64,000 bases of DNA from Bacillus sp. EB106-08-02-XG196. Lineage in GTDB: Bacteria; Bacillota; Bacilli; Bacillales; Cytobacillaceae. The DNA is taken from NCBI RefSeq assembly GCF_013396335.1, contig NZ_JABWSY010000014.1, forward strand, positions 62,001 through 126,000, read 5' to 3'. Below are positions 42,170 through 51,019 of the stretch, one piece after another. The notes below the pieces were generated by a model. It did no database searches and was not told where the DNA came from. It was given only the letters and a program-made list of their open reading frames with translations. Numbering within the stretch: position 1 is the first letter of the stretch; each line of letters starts with the position of its first letter. The position numbers and the translations under genes were made by a program.

Positions 42170-42898
42170 CTATTTACCAATAAACTCCTGTGTCCAATAA
42201 TTTCCTTGGGAGACGTAACCAACGCCAATATAGTTGAAGTTTGGGCTAAGGATGTTCTTGCGGTGACCTTCACTATTCATCCATGCTTTTACCACTTCTT
42301 CAGGAGTTCGCTGCCCCATGGCAATATTTTCACCAGCATAACGATACGAGATTCCGTATTTTTTCATCATATCAAACGGTGAACCGTATGTTGGGCTTGT
42401 ATGGCTAAAGTAGCCGTTCGCAGACATATCACGAGATTTTTCTCGTGCCATTTTGCTAAGTGTTAAATCTACTTTAAGCGCTGGCAGCCCATTCTTTGCA
42501 CGTTCTTGATTGGTAAGGTCGACCACTTTTTGTTCATAAGCACTTAAAGTACTTGTATTTTGTGGTGCAGCTGGTTGTGTTGATGTCTCAGATGGCTGCT
42601 CTACAGGTTGCTGCTGTACTGGTTTTGGAGTAGTTGTCTGAGCAGGCTGTTGTGTTGGTTGACTTGGTTTTGTCTGGACAGGCTGCTTTACGGTAGTTTT
42701 CGGAAGTGTAATTCCAAAGCTAGCAAGATATTCTTCTATTACACTATTAATCTCATTCATATTTGTTCCTAGGGATACATAGACCTTTTCCTGTACTACT
42801 GGATTAAAGGCAGCAGCATCTGCTTTATTTAGTGCTGGATTGGCCATTACTACAGCCGCCGCAGCTACTACGGTTAAAAGTGCTTTCTTTTTCAACAT
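42170..42898 (-). CDS. Secreted CAP (SCP/PR1) domain protein
   Basis: Protein of 242 residues resembling Bacillus YkwD. A signal peptide spans about residues 1-28 (LKKKALLTVVAAAAVVMA, cleavage near ADA-AA), then a short domain, a Pro/Gln/Thr linker of about 45 residues (repeated QP and TP) and a CAP domain from about 120 with VVDLTNQERAKNGL, GYFSHTSPTYGSPF, YAGENIA and GHRKNILSPNF. AAGGAGGATTTAAAA precedes the ATG at 42898. Role unknown, possibly spore or wall related. Confidence 0.9.
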   Translation of the reverse strand: MLKKKALLTVVAAAAVVMANPALNKADAAAFNPVVQEKVYVSLGTNMNEINSVIEEYLASFGITLPKTTVKQPVQTKPSQPTQQPAQTTTPKPVQQQPVEQPSETSTQPAAPQNTSTLSAYEQKVVDLTNQERAKNGLPALKVDLTLSKMAREKSRDMSANGYFSHTSPTYGSPFDMMKKYGISYRYAGENIAMGQRTPEEVVKAWMNSEGHRKNILSPNFNYIGVGYVSQGNYWTQEFIGK

Positions 42899-43299
42899 TT
42901 TTAAATCCTCCTTAAAAATTGCCGTTATTTGCAAATTCATCGTACCATATGATTTCCGTCATATTTTAGGAAGGATTTTACAGGCTGAAACACGAAAAGT
43001 TCTCTGTACTGCCGTTATATTTCTTTTACGCTTACAATAGTAGCCTTTGCAAATACTTTGGTAATATAGCTCTTCTACATCTAAATCTACCAGTTCCTTG
43101 AAACATTTCCAGTAATTATGGCAAAAAAGGAGATTGACAGCATTCTAAAAACGGAACGTTTTTAACAAATGTTTCAGAAAAATATCAGTATTAACAGAAA
43201 TATTATTCAGTTATTATTGAAAACACTGTTAGAATAGAGCAGAAAATGACAGGATTTAAAAATAAGGTGTTGTTACGATATACATAAGGAGTGAGCGAT

Positions 43300-44160
43300 A
43301 TGGGATGGGTAGAATCATTACAACAAGCAATCGACTATATGGAGGAACATTTAGTAGAAGAAATATCGATTGAAGACATTGCTAAGCAAGCAAATGTTTC
43401 AGAGTTTCATTTTCAACGTATTTTCTCTGTGCTTACAGATATTACTGTAGGTGAATATCTTCGTCGCAGACGTCTAACACTGGCGGCCCAAGAACTTTCT
43501 ACAACTGAAAGCAAAATTATTGATATCGCCCTAAAATATGGCTACGACACTCCCGAATCTTTCTCAAAGGCTTTCCGAAGGCAGCATGGCATCACACCCA
43601 CTCAGGCACGTAATTACAATGGAAAGCTGAAATCTTATAACCGCCTGACCATTCAGGTGAATTTGAAAGGAGCAGAACCTATGAATTACAAAATCGTGGA
43701 AAAAGAGAGTTTTAAGGTTGTCGGTGTAAAGAGGGAGTTTTCATGCCAAAATGGGGAGAATTTAGCCGGAATCCCTAAAATGTGGGATGACGTCCATGTG
43801 GATGGAACCAATGATTTATTATTTAAATTAAATGATGGTCAAATTAAAGGGGTACTTGGAGTATGTGTCGATAAACGCGCACCTGGTTCTCCGTTAATGG
43901 ATTACTGGATTGCCACTGCTCATACTGGAAAAACTCCAGAGGGCCTTATGGAACTTGAAATACCTGCTTCAAAATGGGGAGTATTTGAAGTTCACGGTTC
44001 AATGCCTGATGCCATGCAAAATGGTTGGAAGCAAATCATCTCAGAATGGTTTCCATCTAGTCATTATGAGCATGCAGGTACGCCAGATTTAGAAGTCTAT
44101 TCAAATGGAAATCCATCAAGCCCAGATTATTACTCTGAAATTTGGATACCTCTGAAATAA
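43300..44160 (+). CDS. AraC family regulator with GyrI-like domain
   Basis: Regulator of 286 residues. Two AraC helix-turn-helix motifs fill residues 8-105 (IEDIAKQANVSEFHFQRIF and IIDIALKYGYDTPESFSKAF), and the C-terminal part (about 125-285) is a GyrI-like small-molecule-binding domain, as in Rob/SoxS-like effectors. ATG at 43300 follows AAGGAG by 8 bp. The upstream 42900-43290 stretch shows a TTGACA and an AAAAACG/CGTTTTT dyad (43147-43163) but no gene. Confidence 0.87.
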   Translation: MGWVESLQQAIDYMEEHLVEEISIEDIAKQANVSEFHFQRIFSVLTDITVGEYLRRRRLTLAAQELSTTESKIIDIALKYGYDTPESFSKAFRRQHGITPTQARNYNGKLKSYNRLTIQVNLKGAEPMNYKIVEKESFKVVGVKREFSCQNGENLAGIPKMWDDVHVDGTNDLLFKLNDGQIKGVLGVCVDKRAPGSPLMDYWIATAHTGKTPEGLMELEIPASKWGVFEVHGSMPDAMQNGWKQIISEWFPSSHYEHAGTPDLEVYSNGNPSSPDYYSEIWIPLK

Positions 44161-44226
44161 TGGCACTTACAAAGTAGAACCCTAAAAACGAGTTGTTTTC
44201 AGGGTTCTGCCATTCTAAATTTTTTC

Positions 44227-45252
44227 TTATGGCTTTAGAAGAACTTTCAAAGCCTTACCTGATTTTATTAATTCAAATCCCTTTTCAAATTCCTCAAGAG
44301 GCAATACATCACTGATACATTCTTTAACATCCAGCCCAGCATCCAAAAGTCCCTGCATAATATTCCAAGTTCGATAGAGTTCCCTGCCGGAAATACCATA
44401 CATATTTACTCCACTGTAGAATATATCTTCAAAGTTTAAACCAATTTCACCGGAAGGCAGACCGGCCACAACAATAGATCCACCTTTCCTGATGTATTTT
44501 GTTTCGTCGATTATTGCATGCTTACTTCCAGAAAACTCAAGGATCACTTCAGGACCTAAACCATCTGTCGCATTTCTGACATGCTTGATGGTATCCTCTT
44601 TAAGGGGATTCACAGCAACACTTGCTCCCATCCTTATAGCGGTATCCAAACGATATTCATTGGTTTCAACAGCGATTATTTTTCCCGCACCCATTTTTCG
44701 TGCTACTGCAACAGCCATAAGACCGATTGGGCCACACCCAACTACGGCAACTTTTTTTCCTGCAAGTTCACACTTCGATGCTGCATGGACCGCAACACCT
44801 AATGGCTCAAGAATTGCATTAACTTCCTCAGGAAGATTTGGATCACAAACTATCGCGTTTTCATCTGGGATCACGACATATTCGGCAAAAGCCCCATCAA
44901 AATGCAATCCTATACACGTGGTGTTAAGGCACACATTTGCCAGGCCTGCTTTACACATCACGCAATGACCACAGATAACATGACTTTCTGCAGATACAAA
45001 CTTACCAATTCTTGTAGGATCAACACCAATTCCTATTTCAACAATTTCACCACAGAATTCATGACCAATGGTTACCGGAGGATTTAACCTTTCCGCAGCA
45101 AACGGATCCCAATCTTTAATATGTACATCGGTACCACAAATTGCGGCCAATTGTACCTTGATAAGCACTTCACCTGGGCCTGGCTGAGGTATAGGCTTTT
45201 CACATAATTCAAGATTGTTCGGGCCCGGTTTCGTTTTTACAACGCATTTCAT
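44227..45252 (-). CDS. Zinc-dependent alcohol dehydrogenase (MDR)
   Basis: Medium-chain dehydrogenase of 341 residues, similar in length and motifs to threonine, sorbitol and butanediol dehydrogenases. Catalytic zinc region GHEFCGEIVEIG, structural zinc cysteines CGHCVMCKAGLANVC, and Rossmann motif VAVVGCGPIGLMAV are intact. The start at 45252 is favoured because an IclR-operator-like sequence lies at 45276-45290, just upstream. It is the last gene of the TRAP cluster; the substrate is probably the transported acid or alcohol. Confidence 0.88.
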   Translation of the reverse strand: MKCVVKTKPGPNNLELCEKPIPQPGPGEVLIKVQLAAICGTDVHIKDWDPFAAERLNPPVTIGHEFCGEIVEIGIGVDPTRIGKFVSAESHVICGHCVMCKAGLANVCLNTTCIGLHFDGAFAEYVVIPDENAIVCDPNLPEEVNAILEPLGVAVHAASKCELAGKKVAVVGCGPIGLMAVAVARKMGAGKIIAVETNEYRLDTAIRMGASVAVNPLKEDTIKHVRNATDGLGPEVILEFSGSKHAIIDETKYIRKGGSIVVAGLPSGEIGLNFEDIFYSGVNMYGISGRELYRTWNIMQGLLDAGLDVKECISDVLPLEEFEKGFELIKSGKALKVLLKP

Positions 45253-45275
45253 CGTTCCTCTCACAAACTCCCTCT

Positions 45276-45290
45276 TTTCCACTTTTACTA
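45276..45290. promoter_or_regulatory. IclR-operator-like sequence before the dehydrogenase
   Basis: TTTCCACTTTTACTA is an exact 15-mer copy of the sequence at 49592-49606 in front of the IclR gene. Confidence 0.5.
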
Positions 45291-45326
45291 GATCCTAGAT
45301 TCTCATAGAGTTAAAATTGCCCATAT

Positions 45327-45836
45327 TTATTGGACGTCACTTTTGTTATAGAAATTGAAAAGTTTAAACCCTGTTGATTCATCAAATTCCCTGACAGGCT
45401 GGGCCTCATCTACTACATAGATGGTATATTCAATGGTGATTGCAACAGTATTGGTTCCTTCTAAAAAATGTCCTCCGTTTATAGTCTTACGGTGGTCAAT
45501 AAAGACACCATGAAAATGAACATCTAGTTCACCCTTTTCATCATGTCCAATAACTCCATGCCCTGATAGCAATTCAACAGGTGTATTCCAATGTATAGGA
45601 TGAGAATAAAACATATGATCATCTTCATAATTTAATTGAATGATAGATACATGTGACAATGAACCAATACAGTTCATCGTACCTGCGGTGACTTGATGCT
45701 CTTGGCAAACTTTTTTTATCCCTTTAATTAAGTCTTCATCTGGCGCTAAACACCCAATAATGATGCCCCTTTTTTTATCATACACAGACTGAGAACGGCG
45801 GTTTACCAACATAACACCTCCGGTTTGATTAGCCAA
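45327..45836 (-). CDS. PPC/DUF296 domain protein
   Basis: Protein of about 169 residues with a single PPC (plant and prokaryote conserved, DUF296) domain: RGIIIGCLAPDEDLIKGIKK, GTMNCIGSLS and ELDVHFHGVF, where the His residues may bind metal. TTG at 45836 has GCGGAGG 8 bp upstream; ATG at 45812 has GGAGG only 4 bp upstream, so the start is uncertain. It sits between TRAP and dehydrogenase genes. Bacterial PPC proteins are poorly understood; here a metabolic or regulatory role in the same pathway is inferred. Confidence 0.75.
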   Translation of the reverse strand: MANQTGGVMLVNRRSQSVYDKKRGIIIGCLAPDEDLIKGIKKVCQEHQVTAGTMNCIGSLSHVSIIQLNYEDDHMFYSHPIHWNTPVELLSGHGVIGHDEKGELDVHFHGVFIDHRKTINGGHFLEGTNTVAITIEYTIYVVDEAQPVREFDESTGFKLFNFYNKSDVQ

Positions 45837-45884
45837 ATGCTGCACCTCCGCATACTATTTATTTTCATGAAACACCTAGAACCA

Positions 45885-47231
45885 TTATTTTACACCTAAT
45901 AAATTTGGTAAAAATGTTGAAATGGCTGGTATATATGTGATTAGTATTAAAACAACAATCGAAGCAACTACAAATGGGACAATTGCTTTACTAATCTTGT
46001 TGAGAGAAATGTTTGAAATTCCACATGCGACATACAGATTGACACCTACTGGTGGAGTAAACAATCCAATTGCAAGGTTAACTGTCATAAATACACCGAA
46101 CACAGTTGGATCTACACCTAATGCAATCATAATCGGTAATAAAATAGGAACAAAGATATAGTAGGCAGATATTGCATCCATGAACATTCCCGCAATTAAC
46201 AGGATAATATTGACAAGGATAAGGATTATATATCTATTCTCTGATAGTCCAAGCACTGCATCTGATATTAAGTCAGCGATTCCCTCCGTCGTGATAACGT
46301 ATGCAAATAAGGAGGCTGAACTAACAATAAGCATAACAGTCGCTGTTTGAACACCAGAATCAATTAATATTCTTTTTATATCTTTAAGCTTAAGTTCTTT
46401 ATGAATGAATATCCCGACAAATAAGCCATAAAAGACCGCAACTACGGCAGATTCCGTTGGTGTAAAGACTCCCCCGTATATACCGCCTAAAATGATAACT
46501 GGAACGAGTATACCCCAAATGGCACCCGTAAAAGCTTGCCATCTTTCCTTCGGACTTGCAACTTCCTTTGTGGCAGCAATTTCAAAGTCGATACCAGCCT
46601 TCTTCGCTTCTTGCATCAGTGCCTTTGTATCTTTTTTCTTCACATAGATTGCAGCTAGGTAAAAGCCGACACCCATGAGTAATCCCGGAATAATTCCGGC
46701 TATAAACATTCTGCCAATGGAAACACTAATGCTATCACCGGCAACAACAGCAAATACAATCAAAGCAATACTCGGAGGGATAACAATCCCTGTAGCGCCA
46801 GTTCCCGACAATAATGCAGCAGCAGATTCCGTTTTGTATCCATTTTTCACCAACGCAGGAATTAGGATACCGCCAATGGCTGCAACAGTCGCGGGGCCTG
46901 AACCAGAAATAGCTGCAAAGAATAGCGCAGTAATAACCGTTACAAGGGCCATACCATGCTTTTTATGTCCAACAAATGTGTCAGCAAAATTGATTAGACG
47001 CTTTGAGATTCCCGCATAATCCATAATAACGCCGGCTATAATGAAAAATGGAATGGAGAGCAATGTAAACTTCGCAACACTTGTATACATGATATCCGAA
47101 ATTAACCCCAGTGAACTTGTACCCATTGTAGATATCAGTGAGAGAATGGAAGCAGCACCCAGGGCAATTGCTATAGGCACTCTTAAAAATAATAGAAGAA
47201 AAAACACTCCGAATAGAATTATAGCTATCAT
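45885..47231 (-). CDS. TRAP transporter large permease (DctM)
   Basis: Membrane subunit of 448 residues with about 12 helices and DctM family motifs: SGSGPATVAAIGGILIPAL near residue 95-115 and FTPPVGVNLYVACGIS near residue 385. With DctQ and DctP it forms a sodium-driven organic acid importer. It starts 5 bp after the DctQ stop. Confidence 0.93.
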   Translation of the reverse strand: MIAIILFGVFFLLLFLRVPIAIALGAASILSLISTMGTSSLGLISDIMYTSVAKFTLLSIPFFIIAGVIMDYAGISKRLINFADTFVGHKKHGMALVTVITALFFAAISGSGPATVAAIGGILIPALVKNGYKTESAAALLSGTGATGIVIPPSIALIVFAVVAGDSISVSIGRMFIAGIIPGLLMGVGFYLAAIYVKKKDTKALMQEAKKAGIDFEIAATKEVASPKERWQAFTGAIWGILVPVIILGGIYGGVFTPTESAVVAVFYGLFVGIFIHKELKLKDIKRILIDSGVQTATVMLIVSSASLFAYVITTEGIADLISDAVLGLSENRYIILILVNIILLIAGMFMDAISAYYIFVPILLPIMIALGVDPTVFGVFMTVNLAIGLFTPPVGVNLYVACGISNISLNKISKAIVPFVVASIVVLILITYIPAISTFLPNLLGVK

Positions 47232-47236
47232 TTACA

Positions 47237-47713
47237 TCATTCACTTTCCAAGTGTAAATTTTTGTATTCTTTTACTGCAACTTCAATGGAACGGATTATG
47301 CATAATATACAGCCTAAAGGAAATGTCGATGAAACCATCCATTGGTGCCAGCCTAAGGCAGGTGTCATTTGGTTAACGGACATTTGATACAGCACCATAT
47401 CTACTCCGTAATAAGCAAATAGGATAAATACCACTGTGACTAAAAGCCCTGAAAAAATACAGAGGAGTTTTTTTATTGGAAGATTAGCACGATCAAAAAG
47501 GAGGGTGAAGCCGAGGTGAGAAGAATTCTTCACCCCGACTGAAGCCCCTGCAAAAACTAACAGAACAAAAATGTTGATCGTTATTTCTTCCGTAAATGCA
47601 AATGAATTTCCGGTTAGGTACCTGGATACAACATTCGCAAAGGTAATGATACACATTATGGCTGAACTAAATATGATTAAGCTATTTTCAACCATCGAAA
47701 GCAATTTTGACAT
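47237..47713 (-). CDS. TRAP transporter small permease (DctQ)
   Basis: Membrane subunit of 158 residues with four helices (about 10-32, 45-65, 85-107 and 125-147) and the DctQ-like EEITINIFVLLVFAGASVGV. It bridges the DctP and DctM genes; a 31-bp gap separates it from dctP. Confidence 0.9.
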   Translation of the reverse strand: MSKLLSMVENSLIIFSSAIMCIITFANVVSRYLTGNSFAFTEEITINIFVLLVFAGASVGVKNSSHLGFTLLFDRANLPIKKLLCIFSGLLVTVVFILFAYYGVDMVLYQMSVNQMTPALGWHQWMVSSTFPLGCILCIIRSIEVAVKEYKNLHLESE

Positions 47714-47744
47714 AATATCACACCCTAATTATTATTTACGGATA

Positions 47745-48776
47745 CTATTTCTCTAAGAATAAATTTAATAGGTCTTCTCCCCATACTTTTTTATAATTGT
47801 CATAGATTGGCTGAACTACTTCTTTGAATGAAGCTTTTTCTTCTTCTGTTGGCGTGTAGAATTTCATTCCTGCTGCTTCTAATTCTTTGATTTGTTCTGC
47901 CTCTTTTTCTCTAGCTAGTTTAATTTGGTATTGGTTCGCATTGTCTGCAGCTGTTTGAATGATTTTTTTGTCTTCATCGCTTAATGAATCAAATAATTTC
48001 TTGTTCATACCTAAAATTAGTGGGTCGTATGAGTAGTTCCACATTGTAACATGCTCCTGAACCTCTTGAAGTTTAGAAGAGTAAATTACATCAATAGGAT
48101 TCTCCTGTCCATCAACAGTTCCTTGTTGTAACGCAGTGAAAACTTCAGACATAGTCATTGTTGTTGGGTTGGCCCCATACATCGTCCATAAATCTGTATA
48201 CATTTTAATTCCAGGAATACGGATTTTTAGATCTTCGATATCTTTAGGAGACTTTATTTCTTTTACGCTATTTGTAACTTGTCTAAAACCGTTTTGTCCG
48301 AACCCTAAAGGCTCAACACCAAAATCACGAATAATTTGTTTAATTTCTTCTCCGCCCTCACCGGCCAATTTTGCATCTACATCATTTAAATCTTTAAAAA
48401 GAAACGGTGCACTTAATACGCCTAATTTATCGTTCAAGATGGAATAAATGATGGTTGAGTTATATGTAAGATCGATTGTTCCCTTTGACAAACTTTCTAC
48501 AGCTTTCCCAGAATCCCCACCAGATAACTGTTCATTTGGATATACTTTAATATTGATTCTGTCATTGGTTTTGTCTTTTACTTCATTAGCAAATTGTTCT
48601 GCAGCCTGATACCAAGTAGATGAATCTGATATAGTAACTGACATTTTTAAATTCAGTTTTTTTCCTTCTGCAGATTTCCCACCTTCGCCACCGGAGCTCT
48701 TGCTGCTGCACCCCGCAATTACCAACATAAAGATAGCGCTTACAATTAGTATAAAAGATAACTTACTTTTTCTCAT
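47745..48776 (-). CDS. TRAP transporter solute-binding lipoprotein (DctP)
   Basis: Extracytoplasmic binding protein of 343 residues. The lipobox is VIAGCSS with lipidated Cys at 22. DctP-family features include IKVYPNEQLSGGDSGKAVE, FGQNGFRQVTN with the carboxylate-binding Arg, and GTVDGQENPIDVIY. It would deliver an organic acid to DctQM. It overlaps the IclR gene by 4 bp. Confidence 0.93.
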   Translation of the reverse strand: MRKSKLSFILIVSAIFMLVIAGCSSKSSGGEGGKSAEGKKLNLKMSVTISDSSTWYQAAEQFANEVKDKTNDRINIKVYPNEQLSGGDSGKAVESLSKGTIDLTYNSTIIYSILNDKLGVLSAPFLFKDLNDVDAKLAGEGGEEIKQIIRDFGVEPLGFGQNGFRQVTNSVKEIKSPKDIEDLKIRIPGIKMYTDLWTMYGANPTTMTMSEVFTALQQGTVDGQENPIDVIYSSKLQEVQEHVTMWNYSYDPLILGMNKKLFDSLSDEDKKIIQTAADNANQYQIKLAREKEAEQIKELEAAGMKFYTPTEEEKASFKEVVQPIYDNYKKVWGEDLLNLFLEK

Positions 48777-49519
48777 TTTATTATCCCCTCTCCCGATTCA
48801 CATTTTACATAGCCTAGTAACCCTGATATTTTGTTTGCAATTTGAGTTCCTTCACCGACAATGGAGGATATTTTTTCATCAGTAAACCGGTGGGAAACAC
48901 CTGAAATACTTAAAGCAGCTACCATTTTATTGGAATAATCATAAATTGGAAAAGCCATACCGCGCAGATACTCTTCCCATTCCTGATTATCAATTGCAAA
49001 ATTACGACTTCTAATTTTTGTAATTTCATCTTTCATTTTGGCGATACTTGTAATTGTATTACTAGTAAAAGGACTAAGTTTCTGTCTATTAAAATAGTCA
49101 TCTAGTTGTTCGTCACTAAAATGTGCTAAGTATAATTTACCACTTGCTACACAATATAACGGGGCTGAATTCCCTGGCTCCACAACAATTCTTAGTGTTG
49201 AATTCCATTCAATTTTATCTAAGAAATGAACAGCGTCATTAGAAAAAGACGAAATAACTACAGTTTCATTAACTTTATTTACTAGCTGTGATAAAAAAGG
49301 TTTGGCAACCTCCAGCAGGTTATACCGCTCAATTTCTTTCTTTCCTAATGAATAGAGTTTTAATGTCAGCTGATAACGCTCATTTTGATTTTTGTAGATA
49401 TACCCTTGATCCTCCAATGTTGTAATAAACCTATAAATTGTGGCCTTATTACTATTCATTAAATCAATTAGTTCTGAAAAAGAACGGGGTTTTTCAGCAA
49501 TTAACTCCAGAATTCTCAT
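48773..49519 (-). CDS. IclR family transcriptional regulator
   Basis: Regulator of 248 residues from the first ATG: winged HTH (SFSELIDLMNSNKATIYRFI) and IclR effector domain (NLLEVAKPFLSQLV, GNSAPLYCVASGKLYLA). The reading frame continues upstream through EPKGVKTVEKT, the normal IclR N-terminus, to an ATT at 49553-49555 that has AGGAGG 9 bp upstream. Either ATT is the true start or a base is missing near 49556. It leads the TRAP cluster and most likely controls it. Confidence 0.88.
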   Translation of the reverse strand: MRILELIAEKPRSFSELIDLMNSNKATIYRFITTLEDQGYIYKNQNERYQLTLKLYSLGKKEIERYNLLEVAKPFLSQLVNKVNETVVISSFSNDAVHFLDKIEWNSTLRIVVEPGNSAPLYCVASGKLYLAHFSDEQLDDYFNRQKLSPFTSNTITSIAKMKDEITKIRSRNFAIDNQEWEEYLRGMAFPIYDYSNKMVAALSISGVSHRFTDEKISSIVGEGTQIANKISGLLGYVKCESGEGIIK

Positions 49520-49591
49520 GGTTTTCTCAACAGTTTTTACACCTTTTGGTTCAATCTCATGATCCCTCCTTTATTTTTATTAAAAATACTG

Positions 49592-49665
49592 TTTCCACTT
49601 TTACTATTTCTTGTAAAAAGTGAAACCTTAGTTTCATTTTTACAAAACTATCATAGTAAAGTCAA
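49592..49665 (-). promoter_or_regulatory. IclR operator and promoter
   Basis: A 31-bp interrupted palindrome (49613-49643) with arms GTAAAAAGTGAAAC and GTTTCATTTTTAC covers the predicted -10 (TAAAAA, 49642-49637) of a minus-strand promoter whose -35 is TTGACT (49665-49660, 17-bp spacer). A further half-site TTTCCACTTTTACTA lies at 49592-49606. The layout suits repression by IclR. The rest of 49666-49915 shows no gene. Confidence 0.6.
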
Positions 49666-49915
49666 TAATTTTTCTGTCTTTTCCAAATATTTATTTTAGT
49701 TTAACTCTTTAAAATAATTTTCAACCATCTTGTTTCTCCTCTGAAAAGATGCTTTTTTCTATATTATATTTAACTTTAAAATACCGCCCCTTCATATTAT
49801 TTCAAAATAACTTCCCTGTTTCCAACAAGCATTTCAGTCATTTTAAATTCTTCAGAACATTGTTAATATATTATCGTAGTCCATTCTATAGAGGTTTGGG
49901 GAAGGGAGAAAATTT

Positions 49916-50884
49916 ATGAAATTATTAACAGAGTTTCTATCAAAAAGGCTTCCATTGCTAATTCTATTAATTGCTGTCATTACTTACTTTTCACCATATT
50001 ATTTACAGGCACCGCCCTGGATTCCCAGTCTTCTATTAGGAATCGTTATATTTTTTGCTGGGTTATCAATGGATATAGACGCCTTAAGAGGAATTGGGAG
50101 GAAAAAGAGAGAGCTCTTTATCGCTTCGTTACTAAAATGGACTATCACCGTTTTTATTTCTGTAGGTATTGCCTATTTGTTTTTCTCTTCCAATCCAGAA
50201 TTAGCTGCAGGGATCATTTTATCTGGAACAGTACCAAGTGCTACTGCTGCAACACTCTATACTTTCCTCGCCGGGGGTAATGCCTCTCTTGTTATCGCTG
50301 CGTCTTTAATAGATGTTGTTGTAAGTCCTATCGTTACACCACTTTCGTTCATGGGAATATCAGATACTTTAGTAACTATTTCTTTTTTTGATTTATTCAG
50401 GTCCTTTTTACTTATTGTTGTTCTCCCGTTGAGTGCTGGAATTATTACGCAAAGGAAATTTCCTAATTCAAAGCATCATTCAAAGGCAGCAACAAAATTT
50501 GGATCCTCATTAGCATTACTCATAACTGTCCACATTATTGTCGGCAGTGGCAGGGATGCTATTGAAAAGGAAATTGCTATTCTGCCTATTTTGTTTTTGG
50601 CTATTTTTATTCAAGTTGTCTTTCCTATGATTGCCTCTTATTTTATCGCAAAAAAATTATTAATCAGTGAAGCAGATGCACGAGCCATACTATTTCAAGT
50701 CGGTTTATGCAATACCGCTTTGGCTGCAATCCTAGCATTTGAATTTATTGGAGAACTTGCAGCTATTGCACCAATTATTAATATGATTATTAATCTATCG
50801 ACGGGTTCTTGGATTTCCAATTATTTTGCTAGAAAAAGCATACCGGAAGAGTGTGTGTTAACCAAAAGTGCTGATGCACGTTAA
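49916..50884 (+). CDS. BASS family sodium-coupled transporter
   Basis: Membrane protein of 322 residues with about nine or ten helices, in the bile acid:sodium symporter (BASS/PanS/YocS-like) family; ILSGTVPSATAATLYTFLAGGNASL and LFQVGLCNTALAAILAFEF are characteristic. GGGAAGGGAG precedes the ATG. BASS proteins carry organic acids such as pyruvate or pantoate precursors. It is the first of the plus-strand genes that end in the 2-oxoacid dehydrogenase operon. Confidence 0.83.
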   Translation: MKLLTEFLSKRLPLLILLIAVITYFSPYYLQAPPWIPSLLLGIVIFFAGLSMDIDALRGIGRKKRELFIASLLKWTITVFISVGIAYLFFSSNPELAAGIILSGTVPSATAATLYTFLAGGNASLVIAASLIDVVVSPIVTPLSFMGISDTLVTISFFDLFRSFLLIVVLPLSAGIITQRKFPNSKHHSKAATKFGSSLALLITVHIIVGSGRDAIEKEIAILPILFLAIFIQVVFPMIASYFIAKKLLISEADARAILFQVGLCNTALAAILAFEFIGELAAIAPIINMIINLSTGSWISNYFARKSIPEECVLTKSADAR

Positions 50885-50950
50885 TTGGACAAAAAAAAAC
50901 AAAAGGATTCAGAATTATCATATGAATGTGACAATACTGCATTATTCCAT

Positions 50951-50984
50951 TGGCATTTTTGCTATAATAATAGCAGAAATGCCA
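50951..50984. terminator. Long palindrome/terminator before the sigma-54 activator gene
   Basis: TGGCATTTTTGCTAT pairs with ATAGCAGAAATGCCA (15 bp, one G-T), then TATTTTTT. It fits a terminator for the BASS gene. The half-site TGGCATTT/AAATGCCA also forms the palindrome at 52464, so it may double as an activator binding site. Confidence 0.65.
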
Positions 50985-51019
50985 TATTTTTTAAAAAAGA
51001 ATAGAAACGGAGGGTTTAG

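Noticed and set aside
43147..43163. AAAAACG/CGTTTTT dyad as a LexA or cre site
   Set aside because: It matches neither the LexA box nor the cre consensus; left only as a note in the AraC entry.
44492..44968. 158-codon plus-strand ORF
   Set aside because: Antisense shadow of the zinc dehydrogenase, which has complete family motifs on the other strand.
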